64,000 bases of DNA from Petrosia ficiformis (GCA_947044365.1 OX345636.1:30834466-30898465); one strand, 5' to 3'. Positions 25,821-41,100 are shown, counted from the stretch's first letter. Notes: generated from the sequence alone by a model not told the origin. Program-made: numbers and translations.

Positions 25821-25951
25821 CAATTATAGTGGCTGCTGCAGGGGAAGAGACTACAGTCACACGCTCTCACGCGAAGGGAAACAAATTGTTACCGGTCCCA
25901 CCTAGCTGCGTGGAGATCGAGAAGCGTCTGCCAGACTGGTCTTCATGATCA

Positions 25952-25990
25952 CTTTGGCATGCTGAGTCAGTACGACTCAGCATGCCAAAG
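25952..25990. repeat. 39-bp palindrome with 17-bp perfect arms
   Basis: CTTTGGCATGCTGAGTC, five-base loop, then the exact complement. Each arm holds an almost complete MARE half. It lies about 200 bases before the TAF1A start codon, within the probable promoter or 5' UTR. Confidence 0.9.
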
Positions 25991-26193
25991 TAGCGCAGCA
26001 CACGTGGTCATTGCCGATGCGAACTTTTGAAGTTGCTTGAAACCTAAGCAACCAATCAAATTCCATTATGGACACCTTCGTAGTCGTAGTCGTAGTCTTA
26101 GTCTGGTTCTCGGGCTCGCCAGACTATCGTAGTCTGGGGTCATTCAATTATGGGGATCGAGATAAAACTCAAACTTCACACCGTAACTCCAAC

Positions 26194-29074
26194 ATGCTGT
26201 CAAGAACGTTGTTCAAACAGTTTAAAACATTGCGAAATGGTAAGTAATACAATGTAATTTGCCATAATCTCGGTCATAATTAGCCAGCAAAATGTGATAT
26301 AGTTGTTTGTGTATTACTATATACAATATTATATACAAAACTGCAACCAACCCTGACTGCCTAGAATGTGTACACGTTCTAGACAACTAACCATTAATTA
26401 AACCACTGATCCTAACATGAAGATACTATAGTAATGTCAATCTTGATCAGATTTTATAACTAATGGGCATGGATTGTAGGATAGAGGAGCATTGCCCACC
26501 TAGACCCTAGAATCAAGAGGCATGCACTGTTAAGAATGGGGTGCTCCAGTGGTTGCTTATATTTGATACCCCTCGGGGGTATAATTAGGTTGCCATGGAA
26601 ACTTTTGATCTTTCAATTTAAAACCCAAAGTTTCTTGGAAACTGGGTTGAGTCTGAAGTTGAATATGTCAGTAAGGACAACAATTAACATTGATACTGTT
26701 ATTTGTTGTCCTTACTAACTACGTTTTTACAATGGATATCAAAAGTCATGTGTACCTCTACATTATCTGTTATACCTCAAATATAAACAACCACTGGAGC
26801 ATCCTATTTTTAACAGTATGGCCCCCTAGGAAGGCTATCATCAACAACACTTACAGTCCCTTGGCTAAAATTTCCTGCATATCTGTAGTCCACAATACTT
26901 GTTCTTGATTATTATTGGTGGTAGCTGAGTTGCTATAAAGTGAGGCAATGAATTCCCAAATCTTTTGACAGGACTAAAAAAAACATAATTTCTTCAATTT
27001 CTGTTCTTTTACTAATAAACCCCAAAACATTTTCTACACTATTCTATAACGAATCAACAGTGTTGTCCTGCATGATACTGTAGAAATTCTGCTATCAAGA
27101 ACATGTAACTATTGTAAATGTTTGTCACCAGACTAGATCTCATCATAAATCTATTGTAAGTCAAGTAAAAGTAAGGTAGTTGAATTTTCCTATACCAATT
27201 TTAAAGTCTAAACTTTCAGAAGTGAAATGAACTGTACAGAATTGCTATGGTTGCAAAGCTCATATAAAAAGTGTTTAAGTACTGCAATGTGATCTGAAGA
27301 TTTTTGGAGTCATGAAATGTTATGTGATGTATCTCTCATGATCTGTTATGAAATCTGATATGATTGTTTACCTAATGACATTGCAAGAGCCCCTAGAGTA
27401 ATCATACGTTGCAAGGGTCTCTACAGTGGTTAAACATAACAAATGCAATACACCAAATTCACAGTAAAAGTGCAATTACTTTTGCATGATTGTGGCCACA
27501 CCCCCATTACTTGCAATACATGTACATCCAATTTACAATAAAAATACAATTACTTCTGCATGATTGTGGCCACACCCCCATTACTTGTGCCTATGGAGTC
27601 GGATATTGGACATTATCCCTTTTGATGTAAGTATTTAAATTTATATTCCTCTATTGATTATATTCTATATTAAAGCGATGATTAACAGCAATTAACACCT
27701 TCAAATTACAATTTACACCTACTATATAGGTAGTACCTAAACTCAAATGTACCCAAGTATTTTTTTTCAGGGCCTTTTGGGAAGGGGAATTTCCCCCAAA
27801 AAATCTTAAATTCCCACCCCCAGATCTACATTTTATGACAATAATATATAATTGTGTGCATATATTTTACAATCACTGAAAGTCAATTTCCTACACTGTT
27901 TAGATAAACATTCTTCTGAAGCTGAACATGGTATAAAAGTGGGGATTCAACAGGCAGAACTTCGTAAACTGATCCACCTATTGACTGATTGTGTTTTACA
28001 TCATGACTTTGACCAAGCTGGTGAGATAATGGATGCTCTTTGCTTAAGAGCAAATGAGGCAGGAGAAGTATCTATAAAAGTGAGTTTATTAATCAAATCA
28101 CTTTTTTTTTTTATGATTAGTTTACACAAGATACACTACATTTTTGCCCCTCCCCCTTCGGGAGGCTTACTGTAAATGGTTTGGAAAAATGTCTGTCTGT
28201 GTATCTGACTCCGCTGTACATCATGAACTGGACACTCCTGGACTTCCATACTTGGCATGTATACACTCCTTCGAGGTGGCAAAAACGAGCACTCACTAAT
28301 ATTTTCTCTACCATACTGGAAGCTGTCAAAAAGGGTAAGAAATCAGCTAGGTGTGACTTCTTTCAGTCTTCCTGCATCTAACGAAGCATAAGTTTCACAT
28401 CACTGGCTGTCTTTCCAACATTGCAAGTTAGAATGTTAGAACATGTAAACTTCTAAAGTTATAAAGCTGACAAAAGTTTCATGAAACACCCTGCCGATAA
28501 TTATAGCATAAATTATTTAAAAATCTGCAACAATTAGGGGAGGCTCATGCAACATTCAGTTGCTCTGTATTTTTTTGTGTCATAATGGCAAATGTGCAAC
28601 TAAAGAGCTAGATTACATCATTTCGTGAGTTTCATAGATGTGGGACATGAAGAAAAGCACATTTGGAGTGTGTATTGTAACTCACAATAGCACATTTCCA
28701 CTTGGAGAATAGAGTATTTACTTTTGAAAAGGTAGGAACACAACTTTAAGCACAAGATTAATTATACTGTACGTAATTAAACTCAATACTGATCATGTAC
28801 AGCAAATAGCTTCAATTATTAGCTTATAGAGTCTACTTCTGTGTCACTCCTACATGTACATCTTTTACAGAGGATAGCATTAACTTAAATACAGTGCAAA
28901 CAAGAGACAAGATATATTAAGAAAAACGTATCCATATAATTGCTTTGCGATGACTAGTCTATCTATCAATCATTGCTGATAACACTAGTGTCTCTACCTT
29001 TCTGTGAAACCGAAAACTGTGCCCTGAAGAAGTACAAATGTAGGTGTAATGCATACTCACGCAATTGACACAAG

Positions 29075-29142
<68 letters not shown>

Positions 29143-32100
29143 TAGTTCGAACCCGTGGGAAAACAATTATAGGGATGGCCCAGAAAAAAATGGTCACCTG
29201 TACATTTCATTTGCAAATGATGAGCTGAAATCTCTGTTAAGATAATATTCAACACACATAACCTGTTGAGTGATAATTATTGTGACTAATAGATGGGCAG
29301 AGATCATCATTTAGTAGAGACAAAACTAACTGATTATTAATCTTTTTTTCATATACATTTATGTTTGTGGAGTTATTCCACTGAAGTATCATCATTTCTA
29401 CAAACTTTCAGCCAGTTTACAACATTTAATAGTGATTGGACACCATTTTATTTTATTTTATAAGTACCACACCCTTTAAATGCCTTTATTAACATAATAA
29501 TTATTAATGAGTAAGGTTACTGAGGCTTTATGCATACACAACACACTTTGGGTAGAGTCTAATCTTCTGGACACCACACTCTTGCAGACAAAGGTAATGC
29601 TGTAAATGAAAGAGAACAGTCGTTATAAAGTAGTTACTAAAACACACAAAAGCCTGACCTACAGTTATTGATAAGCATCAAAACTCTGTAAATGCTAATG
29701 TACTTCAATAAAATTACAAATCATTTATACATGAATGGACTCGCAGTGCAGAACCCCACCACAAGTGTCACCAAGAACGATTACTGACAAAAAAAGAATT
29801 GTGAACTATACTTGACTGTAATAATGATTATTATACTTTAGAAATTATATATATTATGTATGTGTGTGTGTTACAGATGGCACTCCAGTTCTGGCAAGAG
29901 TAGAGATTTAAAACAGTTTTGTGGCTTCAATCATGTGCGCGCGTGAAATGAATAGGTGGAGCTAGAAATTGCACAGCAGAAAGCTTGTGTTAGCAGCCAC
30001 TTGTTCAATTGTACTTTCTTTCGATCTGTGATTCGACAGTAGAACCTTCAAACAAGATGAGTTATATTTCAGTGAACTCTTGCTACCAGATGTCTTCTAA
30101 AAGTTGTGAAATGGCGACGGTGAGTTACAAAAATTGTCACAACTTCAAAACATTGTTGTTACTTTTGATCCTTGTATGGTTTGAAGTCTGCTAGTAAGGT
30201 GTTAAGGTTCGCTGGAATTTTAGGAACAGACAAAACTAAAGTCTATTTGATTTCACTTTGCCATCAGAAATAACTTTCTAATTGTTCAACCAATTTCAAT
30301 ATTACAAATTGACAGTCACGCGGTTCTAACGATATATTTTTGACAGTTATTAAACGTATAAAGAAATAGTTAGCTGTATTACCCGTAAGCAAAAGTATAG
30401 TGGATACCATTGACCACATAGAATGTAATTAATTTTGTCACGTGTGCTCCCTAAACAATAGAAGAAAAACGGCCAAGAAAATGTAAGTGAAAACACTGTA
30501 ATATCATTATATATATATTATATATAAATAGTATTTTATATAAGTATTTTATTAACACTGAAGTCTTCAGAAGTCCATCTGATCTTTGGCTGTCCCGTCT
30601 ACTACTCTGTCTATTAATTAATGTTGATCTGTTGGCCTTCTCCTCTTCAAAAAATTGTCGTACATTTTCTATAATGTATTTTGTCTGTGAAGTGAGGCGT
30701 ATACCTCTTCCAGGCTTTTTTGGCAACTTACTGTGCCACAGTTGATTCAGAGGTGGATGGAATTGAAGATCTGGATCTCTTATATACCACTACTCATGTT
30801 TTAATATTATAGCTGTATACAAAAACAATTTTGTTTCTTTGATTTTATATTATATATTATTTGCATATGCAAATACATTTTTTTCTTCCGCGCATAATTT
30901 CCGGTGGCAAAGTGAACGCGAATGGACTTTAGTCGTCTAGTCTCGTCCCCAGACCGCCACACTCTCGAGATGAAGACGGTACAGAGGATTTCAGTTGCAA
31001 TTATTCCGTTCCGTAACCACACCCTTCATATAATATTATATGGAGGGTGTGTTTACGGAACGGAATAGTTGTTTCAACGCAACTGAAATCCTCTTTCAGT
31101 TTTGCAACAGACACATATTCGAAATTATTATAACCACACCCACCGTGATCAAGCATATTATGGTGAGGTGTGGCTCAGCGTCACAGATGCAACTGAATGC
31201 AGCTTTTTTGCAACTTTCTGGACCTCCTGGAGCAATCTAACACTCACCTCAACCTTGCTTACCAATTACTGCAAGCACAGCTTCCACTCAAGTCTGCAAG
31301 CGAACGGTATTTTTCACTTATTCTCCCAACATCCCTTTCTCTCTCTCTAGAACTAGCTGGAAAGCAAGTCTATACATCACACATACATCAATATCCCATC
31401 TAATCTCCTTTTACTTTTTTAAAAACCCTTTGAACCCCATAAGTGCATTAGTGCGGAATTGATTAGTGTCACAACATTACGATAAGCGCATATTTGCGTA
31501 ATTATACCACATCTCGCATTTGCGCGCGCACTACAGAGGTCTTTTGATATTTTTCTACCAAACTTTTACACAAGATAGTCTACTAAATTTGCTATAAGAC
31601 AGTGCAAATAAGCTATAAGTTGAGGGATTCCAAAGTTATAAGCGGATGAATTGACGATGACACTAAGTGAGGGCGTTGCTACAGACAACAGAACTTTCAA
31701 ACGCTCGCCATAATACTTTCTTGTTGCTAACGAAGCATGACTTTGGTATCTATGGCTTTCTTAGAAAGTCTTCTGATAAACTAAGTAAGTTAAAACTCAA
31801 TCTTGTTCAAAATGTGGAACATATACAGGCGATTATAGAAGTGGGCGTTACCCATAGACTGCTAAACTTTGAACACTCGCCTTACTGTTTTCCTGGTGAT
31901 GATGAAGAATAAATTTTGCATCTATAGATTTCTTAATACCTGTTCTCTGCAGCAAAGTAAGGTAGAATTCTGAGTCTTATAAAATTTGAGAGTTATAGAA
32001 GCTGTAAATGTGAGTTATTAGACGCTCTGCCCACACATTTTAAAATAATTAAATTTGGTGATATAAACAAAAACGCCCACTTTAATTATGGGGTTTAAAA

Positions 32101-35100
32101 GGTTAAGTACCCTAAGCTAACTTCAGAGTAACATCAAAGGGTGGACACTTGAATCAAAGCACCGCCCAACCACATCCAACAAAGCGTGGGCGTTTTTGAC
32201 AATAGAATGCCAACATGCTGCCACCACATTGGTATACTCTCGTAATCTACAGTAATTTAGGGTATGGTACATCCAAGATCCCATGAATTGCAGTTTAAAT
32301 TCAGTATTCTTTTAAGTTGGATACACTTCCTCTGTGACAGCAAGTTGTAAAATTACAACATTATAAAACTGAAAGGGGTACCATACTCGTTCTAGCGGAA
32401 TGTGTGGAATGTTTGTATGTAAACATTTGAAATTATATTCATTGACATGTCAAATTGCGAAATAATTGCTAAACATGTGAATTCACGATGGCGATAAACT
32501 GTGAAACCCATTCCATTAGAGCTTTAAAGCGGACTGATAACAACAACCAAAGAGTGTCTTGACTCTTTTGACAGCAGCAGATCAAATAGTGTCTTGCCAT
32601 ACCCTGTTGGCAGTACACCGAACACGTCGTTCCCACGATGAAAGGCAGAAATAATCTCTTCTTGTTTGGGCCTAAGTTTGTCAAATCCCAATGAAAAAGC
32701 TGCCCTTTTCACTATATTGGATACATCCATCTTATCACCACTCCTTCTGATGACACATAGTTAGTCATCACCTATTCGAAATCTGATTGGGCTGCAAGAT
32801 TTCTGCAGCAAAGGACGAGTATATTGCACCAGACCCTCCGTCTACGGTCCTGTCTTGTAACAGGGTCATTGGTCCCTCAAGACAAGGTCTGAAACAGTTA
32901 CTTCATCCAAGCTTCAAATGTTACAAAATGAACCTATTTTTGAGCCGTCTTTCGCTTTTAGGGCGTGGCGGTCTGGGTATAAATCTAGACAAAAGGATTA
33001 CAGTATCCCTCTGTGGGTGAGGGTTAATAATATAATATATATGTTATTACAATTTATTATCTGTATGGTAAATATATATATAATTGTAAAACAATAAAGC
33101 ATGCAAGAATAAACCATTTTTAAAATGAAAGGGCATATAAAACTGAACTGTATTTGCTAAGGTACCACCTCAATCTTGTTTCTGAGCTTTTTCGTGTTTT
33201 TTTTTTTCTAAAAGTGTTTTACTAAATGTGGCTTAGCTGGAATAGCGCAAGTTGCTAATATTAACCAGCTCCCTGGGGCCGACCATTTTACAACCTCTCC
33301 AAAGGATGTGAGGATGAACTCCTTATTTTTGAGGGTTTAGCTGAGTATAGTGGGGCTCAATCCTGCAACCTTTTGATTGTAGACCAGCACTTTAACCAAT
33401 AGGTTTTGCATGACATACCTATAATTATGCTTTTTCATTTTTTCAAGTATAACATAAAAATTTGAACACACTTAAACAATGGGGAGTTTGAAGAAGTTCA
33501 TTCAGTCTTTGTTACAGCTTGTCAAATGGGATCTTAATGGGAGTATTCGATTAAGGTTATACTGATAGCCTTAATCCAATACTCTCCAATTGATGAATAG
33601 CCTCCAATAAGATGGGAAAAAGCAAGTTCTCCATTTATGAAGATAAACATGAAGAGAGTGTGACAAACTATCATCTGGAAATGCCTTCTTCACCTGTTCA
33701 CAGTTTTCATTCCAAGCAGATTAGCATGAAGATCATGGTCAACAGATTCATCTTGTTTTTGAGTTAAATCTGTGACTATTAACTCTCAAGTTTTGAACCT
33801 GATTCTCAACTGCACAGTATTTCTTGAGTTTATCTTTTTTTGTGTGTATTGAGACAGCATTCATTATGATTGTTTTTGTCACCGGGACCTATCACATATT
33901 CCATTTGTTGGTCCCAATGACTGTACACATGAAGTTGATAACATTAATTTTAATCAACCTCAATTTAAGCCATATGATATGTCAGTTTACTAGAACCATG
34001 GTAGAATTTGATTATCAATGAGTATTATGTAGAAGCATGGTTATCAATGGCTATTAAGTACTGTAGTAAGCAGGAAAGTAATTGAAATTAAACTGTTTGT
34101 TATTAATGGTCAACAGCATGTAAAATCCAACTAATGTATCATAATTATGAATGTGATATTTCTCTAAAATTGAATTTCATTATTGTGACATTATAAAAGG
34201 CTGATAATTATTGTGATTATTTTTTCCAAGTAATGATGATATGACAATGTATTTGAATCCCCAGTAATAATTATACCCTTCCTATATTGGAGCACTTGCG
34301 TAGTGCTATAAAACTACAAACACCTCGCTATCTTGTGTGGTGGCCATAAACACTCCAAATGTAATACAGTATTGTAAAATTCATACTATAGTTGTTGATA
34401 CTGTTATTTGACAATTCTCCATTCTCTATTTTGCCATCATGACATGCAAATACTCAGAAAAAAGCATACTATGCTTATGATGGCATAGTTTTGTATTGGA
34501 AAATATTCTTGCAATTGGGTGACCATTTTTTTCTGGGCCATCCCTTTGAATATGAAAAAAAACCTATATGTTTTGGACACTTTCAAATGTTCGCAATGAT
34601 GTCCACATTGTGGAGGTTTCACTGTATTTCTATTTACATTAAATAATTGTTGACTGTTTTTTCTGTTTTTCAGGTGTCAAAAGAAGTTATGTTGCAAGAT
34701 AATGATGAAGATGCTTACTCAGACATTCTCAAGTTCTACAAACATCTATTTCTTTTGAGTCAAAAGTTTGTAAGTAATCTCAGTAATATACAAACTCACT
34801 GTCTACAATGGTATTTTGGACTATATGCGTGGAATGTGTGAATAGGGAATGTATGCATGGACATTAGCTTCCTTGACATAATTGTAGTTGGAATTGAAAA
34901 TGTGACCATCCAAATGCAACTCGTCAAAACTCTTCACTATAATTATTTAGCCATTTTCTACAGGAAGACAATGAAGACTGTTTGTATGCCTTATTAGCTA
35001 CTGAACATTAGTGTCGTCCCCAGATGCACCCACTACTGTGGAGAAGCGTCTGGTGACTTTTAAGCAATGTCTTGGCTGTGCTGACTTGGCATGCAGGTAA

Positions 35101-38100
35101 TCCTGCACACCAATCAATTTGAAGTATACAGTAACATCATGAAATATCAATATTCAGATGTATGATATGTGTGTGAAAATGTCAAAGAAATCTTTGTTCT
35201 GCTGAAAAGCTGTTCGTCGCTGATGGCTACCATCCTTTTTTATGTTGCAAAGCTAAGCTATCAAAGTAGATCTACACTACTAAGGCACAGGATGAATGTA
35301 TGGAAAGGTTTGTGCATGGAAAAATGTGTTGTTTATTTATCAACTCAGAAAACAGCCCATGTTATATCAGTATCTGGCTGTGAGTCTACCATTGTTATTT
35401 GACACTAAGTGACTGGCAGCAAGTATGGGAAAAAACTGATATTTCGCCATTGACAGCACACAATTTAAAATGATCATGTGTGCTGCACTGAATAATGACA
35501 TGCTGACTCAGCACAACCAAGAAATTGCTAGAAAGTCACCAGAAGGTTATCCACAGTAGTGGGTGCAGCTGGGGATGAGACACTGAACATCTGCTTCCTG
35601 TACAAAATGGTTGAATATTGACCATTTAAACTTCAATAAGTATTCATCAATGTGTTGTACCTGTGTGCATGGAATATCACAAATAACACTTCTTTGATTC
35701 ACAATAGTTGTAATTAAAAGGTGTTGGGAAAAGGAATCTATTGGTCTATAAGTTCTCTTCTACTTGTATTTCTTGGTGTAACTGGTTACTGTAACTAACA
35801 AATAGTGATTTATTTCACCAACTGAAAGGAAGAGGAATTGAAAATAATGTGGTTCTATATTTTTTGGCTTTCATATCACATGTGCACACTCATCATAGTT
35901 TCATACAGAGGGAAAGATAGGAGAGTGCCCTGGAATTTCAATATGGAAGCCATTGCGTCATGAGTCACATGACCTCCACTTACGTAATTAATTATTACGA
36001 GTAATTCGTCAGGTTGCATGAAAGCATTAATTGTATACCTCTTTTTGCTGATGGAAACTTCCCTCCTCCCCAGGAAAGCTTCAATATAAAACATTGCTTT
36101 TCGTCATTTCTATCTATAATTGTATGCTCTCTGCATAACTCCAACAATTTGTTTTTCCCCTTGACAAAGGATCTGTAAAAGATGCCTTTACAATAATTTT
36201 TAAATGTTATAATTTTTAATAATTGTCTTTTATGTTGATTGTCATAGTATCATAATCTTTTCCTTCTATTTTCAGAGGTTAGAAAATATAATGGAAATGA
36301 CATTTTTCTTACTATCTCATGGACATTTTGACGAAGCTTTGCAAAATTTTGAAAGGTATTCATTTATGTTTGTAGTGCCTTAAGGACATTAATTAATTGC
36401 AGGTACTAGTTGTAGTGATGACAACCATAAATGCTAACTCGGTTATCACTTCTGTCTTCCCAGTCAAGCTCACATTTTTCTCTACTTAATTTAGTTAATT
36501 AACCCTTAGAGTAACCCTTAGAGGATTGATGTCCTATAGCTGTGACATTTGACACCTATGCACGTGGGAGTGTGTTCCTAGTATGACGAAGCACTCCAAA
36601 TGTTCATAATTGGTATCATTGATAAAAAAAGGGCTAAAAAGTTGATGACTTTTGGCCTCGCTTTCACCTAAATATAGAACAAAGAGTGTGTCACCCCGTT
36701 GAGTGGGATTTGAAGAGAGTGCATCCCCTCCACTGCCCACACAATTTGGGTTTCAGTAACCCCACCCATGCAATCTGGTGGGTAGCTGAGACATTTCTCT
36801 TGCTGGAAAACCCAGTATAATAATTGTGAATGTAACTGGCGCCAACATGTAGTGTAGTTGCTTTGTTTGCCCCAGTTGCCGACAAAAGAGGGAGAACACT
36901 TCATTTGACTACGTCCTGCGAAGTGCTTGAGTCCCAATAAGCATACTGCTAGAAATAGTACTGTAGAAATAGTACTCCATGTAGAAAGGGAACAATGGCC
37001 ATGATATCTGCAGCAGAGCTGCCAGTGTTGGAAATGGGAAGAATTGCTCAGTCCTCTAAGGATTAAGAACTCATTTTTTGATTCCTTCTAATTAAAAGTG
37101 ATATGAATACCCACCAAATGTAATACATTTCCAATGTGCTCGGCTTCCTTAATTATGTATGTGACATAAACATAATAATATGTAAGGTATATAATGCATG
37201 TACAAAGTAGTCACATGGATGGTCGTGGGAGCATAAAAATCTCATAAAACCTCAGAATACAAATATAGCATAATTGTCAATTATGATAAAATAGAGACAG
37301 CTCTGACAGAACACCAATATTTCGAATACAGTATCAATACTTTAAAATGTATGACCATGAATAAGAAAATGCATGATTAAAAATAATAAGTAAAATATTA
37401 TGATTTACTTTAAATGCGCTGTATTATTTTATTTTTGTTTGTTTATAATTATAATTATAATAGGACAACTAAATTAGATATCTAGAAGGTGCAATAGTTA
37501 CTCTTCATGCTTACTAATGTAATTAGCTAGCTTCCTGTATGAAACAGGCAATAGCATTGTGTATCCACTACTCCGGTTGGTACAGTTTTCACTGGAGGGC
37601 CTAAATTTAAAGACTTTCCTTGGGGAGCATATTCCAAGGACCAAGAAATCCTTAATTTGAATGCACACGCGGTGCAGAACCGTTGCCACAAGTGTGATTT
37701 GGGAAACAAGAATGATTCAGTCTCTGACAACAGTTGAACAGCCATGGTTACAAACCGGGAAGTACTTTCTTTAGAAAATGGCGTCTTTTGCAGAATCTGT
37801 TGCAGTATCTGTATTTCGCTATTTTGTCATCATTATGGACTTTATTGTTGTACTGATTGACTTAGCTGGATGAGAAGCTATCATTTCTTGCTCAAACATT
37901 CATGATATGGATTGCAGTGAATCAAGAAAGTGTAGACAACACTATGCTGTCGAAATATCAAGGCTTATTGTACGACTCTAACTTCTTCAGTCTAAAAGAC
38001 GGTAAGAAAGACAGTTAATATTGTTGTCACATAATGAAGTATAGGGATAGTATTATGTTTCAGTGCACAATTTGTTCTCATACTAATGTGCAGAATGAGC

Positions 38101-41100
38101 ACAGAAGTGACTTTGGTATCTGATATCGTTTTATTTAATTAGTAATAATAGAATAGTTTGTTGCATTAGATGAATTTTAATTAATTAATTAAGTAGAGTG
38201 AGACTCATTGAGATAGTATAAATCCCAGTCTTTGTCATCCATAAAATAAGAATTTGTAAAGCAATAATGGTAATTTTATAATTATAACAATTTCACCGAG
38301 TGTATCAACTCAAATTATGTGTTAACAGACCTCCTGCATCATAACTTCCTCATTCACATGTGTAAGTGTATCATCTGTTCAAAAATAAAACAACTAGCTT
38401 ATTTTAGTTACTAATCATATAACTTCATCCTCCTTCTTGACAATTCACTACTACAGGTGCAAGTGGGTTGTTGTTTTTCTCATGCAACTGCAGTATTCGT
38501 TTTTACAACAAGTCCTATACCCACACCCTTGTACGAGGAACACTACTTTCTCCTTCACTCTGTTTTCAGGTGAGTCCCACATACTATTTATATCATTGTC
38601 ATCTATGTATTGTTCAAATGGTTAGTGATTGTAAGACTGACACCAGTATCAAGGAAGTAGTTCGCATTAGTATATGCTAAATCACAAGTTATTCACAACC
38701 ACCTCTGTGAAATAGCACACTGATTCTTTATACCTTCGCCACTACAACAATATGCTTATGAAAGACAGAAATTAATTGACTAACTAAACCTAAAAGAAAT
38801 TTTTATGTCTTCCTTTCATACTCTTTGTACAATGTTGATAGCCATCTGCACAAAGCAGAAATATAATTATGTTTACAAGTAAAACAGCTGATACATGTAG
38901 TAGGTTGCCAACGTAAGTGAACATATTATTTATTGCTTTTGCAATATCCACCAAATCACTCATTGTCAACTCTCATTTATTCTATAGATTCCAGCAATTA
39001 TCTTGTTCTTAATCAGCTAGCTAAGGATTAGCTAAGGAAGAGATGACTGTGTTTTACATTGATATTTTACTGTACCTGTTTCTGGAAGCCTGTAAGTATG
39101 GCTCAGTCATTAACTACTGTCTCTGTATAACTCTAACAGTGACAATTATCAATTATCAATTATTTTTACACTTCAAATTCTACTGTGATGATGATAGTAA
39201 CTATTTCTTTAAAATACAAATACAAGTACAAACATTTTCAAATTTTTTTTACTGTATATGTTAAGTCAAGATACCCAACTTGATTAAATACCGATGCAAA
39301 TCAGTGAAGTCTAAAGAAATTGCTTTAGTAATATTTGTAGGACAGTTAGCAAATTTGTCTTGTTTATCATAGCAAGAGTAGTTCTACAGATTATGTGTAC
39401 ACGTTTTGAAAAAAAAGTGCAAAAAAATTTGTTTGGCACAAAAAAATTATTACCTAAGTATCAAACTTACTGGGCTCGCCGCGCCTACGCGTGGGCGAGT
39501 CTAGCACTTTGATTGTCATTCTGTCATTCGTTCTGTCCCAACCTTTTTTAATGTAAGCGTCGATTTAAAGACTTGATAGAGTAGAGAAAAAAGTTTATCA
39601 AAATCTTATTGAAAAGAGATTTGCCACAGACATTGTTTTAGCAAGTTATAACTTCAAAGTTCAAACGCATACCTCCTACAGCCGCCAAACTTTCTGATCT
39701 GTTCAAAAACATGGTCTTCCATTGCTCTGTTGATTTTATAACGAAGTAAACTGTATGAAACGTTACTTAGAATGGAAAATGCTAAAATCACTACAGATCC
39801 TTGCCAGATGCTTTAAGCGTCGATTTAAAGACTTGATAGAGTAGAGAAAGAAGTTTATCAAAATCGTATTGAAAAGAGATTTGCCACAGACATTGTTTTA
39901 GCAAGTTACAGACTCATACATTCCATCTCTCCAGTTGCTGCCATTTACTTGCAATAACCCACACCCTCAGCCACACCCAATGTGATCACGTGAGATCAAA
40001 TGTGGAGGTCAGTTTAGAGCAATACCTTCCTTTCTGCTATTATTGAACTTTTGTTTGACTTTCAAATTACATATATTTTAACTGTAAGTTCAATGTTTTT
40101 GCTCATTGTAGTTGTAACAATGTTTTCATTATAGGATAATTATCTTTAGTAACTGACAGTTGTGGCATAGATATTTTGGTAATGAATGAGGTAATGAATA
40201 TTTGTTGGAAGAGTATATTATGTAATTTGACTGTAAGTAATATAGTTATACTAGTGCAAAGCAGTATAACTGATGGAGAATCATTCTTAGCCAATCTAGC
40301 CACAAAAAACTTTCTCAATCAACTTTCAACAAATTCAAATTTAAGCTTGTTACTTTCTCTCTTGCATCTCATTTATTTAATTGTTGCAATTGCAACCTAT
40401 CCTTAAGCTACAGTGGCGAGGCCACGCACCAAAGGTGCTTCATTTAAATGTAGTACAGTTGGAATATGGAACTATCAGACACTGCGAATTTTGTTTTCAG
40501 TGGAGTACAGAGATACCTCTAAGTGTTGTTGCTTACAAAAGTCAGGACTTCTCTATGTTGCTGTAGAAAATCCACCATACACAATAATGCAACGCTCGAA
40601 ATATGTGGATGTTACAAATTGCAGATAAACAATATACTTCCGGTACACTGGCTGTCCGACTGACAAGAAAATAACTACAGATAATATTTGACTGTAATAA
40701 TGATTATTAGTTACAATTATTATATGTTTTGTGTGTGTGTTACAACATACTCCTACCACTAACAGGACTGTGTTAGAATCCAGACTTGAAAAAATTAGAA
40801 AACAGTTTTGTGGCTTCAATCATGTGGATGAAATGAAATCGGTGCAGCTAGAAATTGACAGTCATGGCAGAAAGCTTAGAGCCAGCTCGAAATTGTAGCA
40901 GCCACTATTTTAATTGTACTTCATTTCAAGCTAAACTAAGTGACTAATGACTAAATTACAGATCTGCACCAATAACTATAACTAACTAAAATGAAAATTG
41001 GTCAATGATGTTAACTTTTAGTTAGTTAATTAAAACTAAAACCCTTTTAGTAAGCCCAATATTACCTTAGTTAATTAAACTATAACTTAACTTAACGTTT

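Larger units (their letters stand above)
25370..25853 (-). mobile_element. MITE-like element upstream of TAF1A (9-bp-TSD family, diverged copy)
   Basis: The sequence is an inverted relative of 35009-35581 over nearly 480 bases (ACGGCGAAATATCAGAG, GCTGCCAGTCGCTTGGTGTC, AAGTGTAGATCTACTTTCAT). Ends are TTTCGTCC on the left and AGAGACTAC on the right, matching the family's terminal repeats loosely; I could not fix a target duplication. It lies 340 bases before the TAF1A start codon and contains two perfect MARE sites, a perfect CRE and a perfect GTCACGTGAC E-box. Confidence 0.7.
28080..34673 (+). other. TAF1A intron 2, repeat-rich
   Basis: 6594 bases. Holds a long TA run (29078-29140), family F repeat (29740-30030), a 112-bp palindrome (30983-31094), family E repeats (31660-31960), a RecQ fragment (32469-32730) and a tRNA-derived SINE (33220-33405). 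No additional exon is needed by the reading phase. Confidence 0.75.

Noticed and set aside
36534..36937. Overlapping minus-strand ORFs in TAF1A intron 4
   Set aside because: No conserved motif, and the three overlapping frames give equally plausible sequences, which points to chance.
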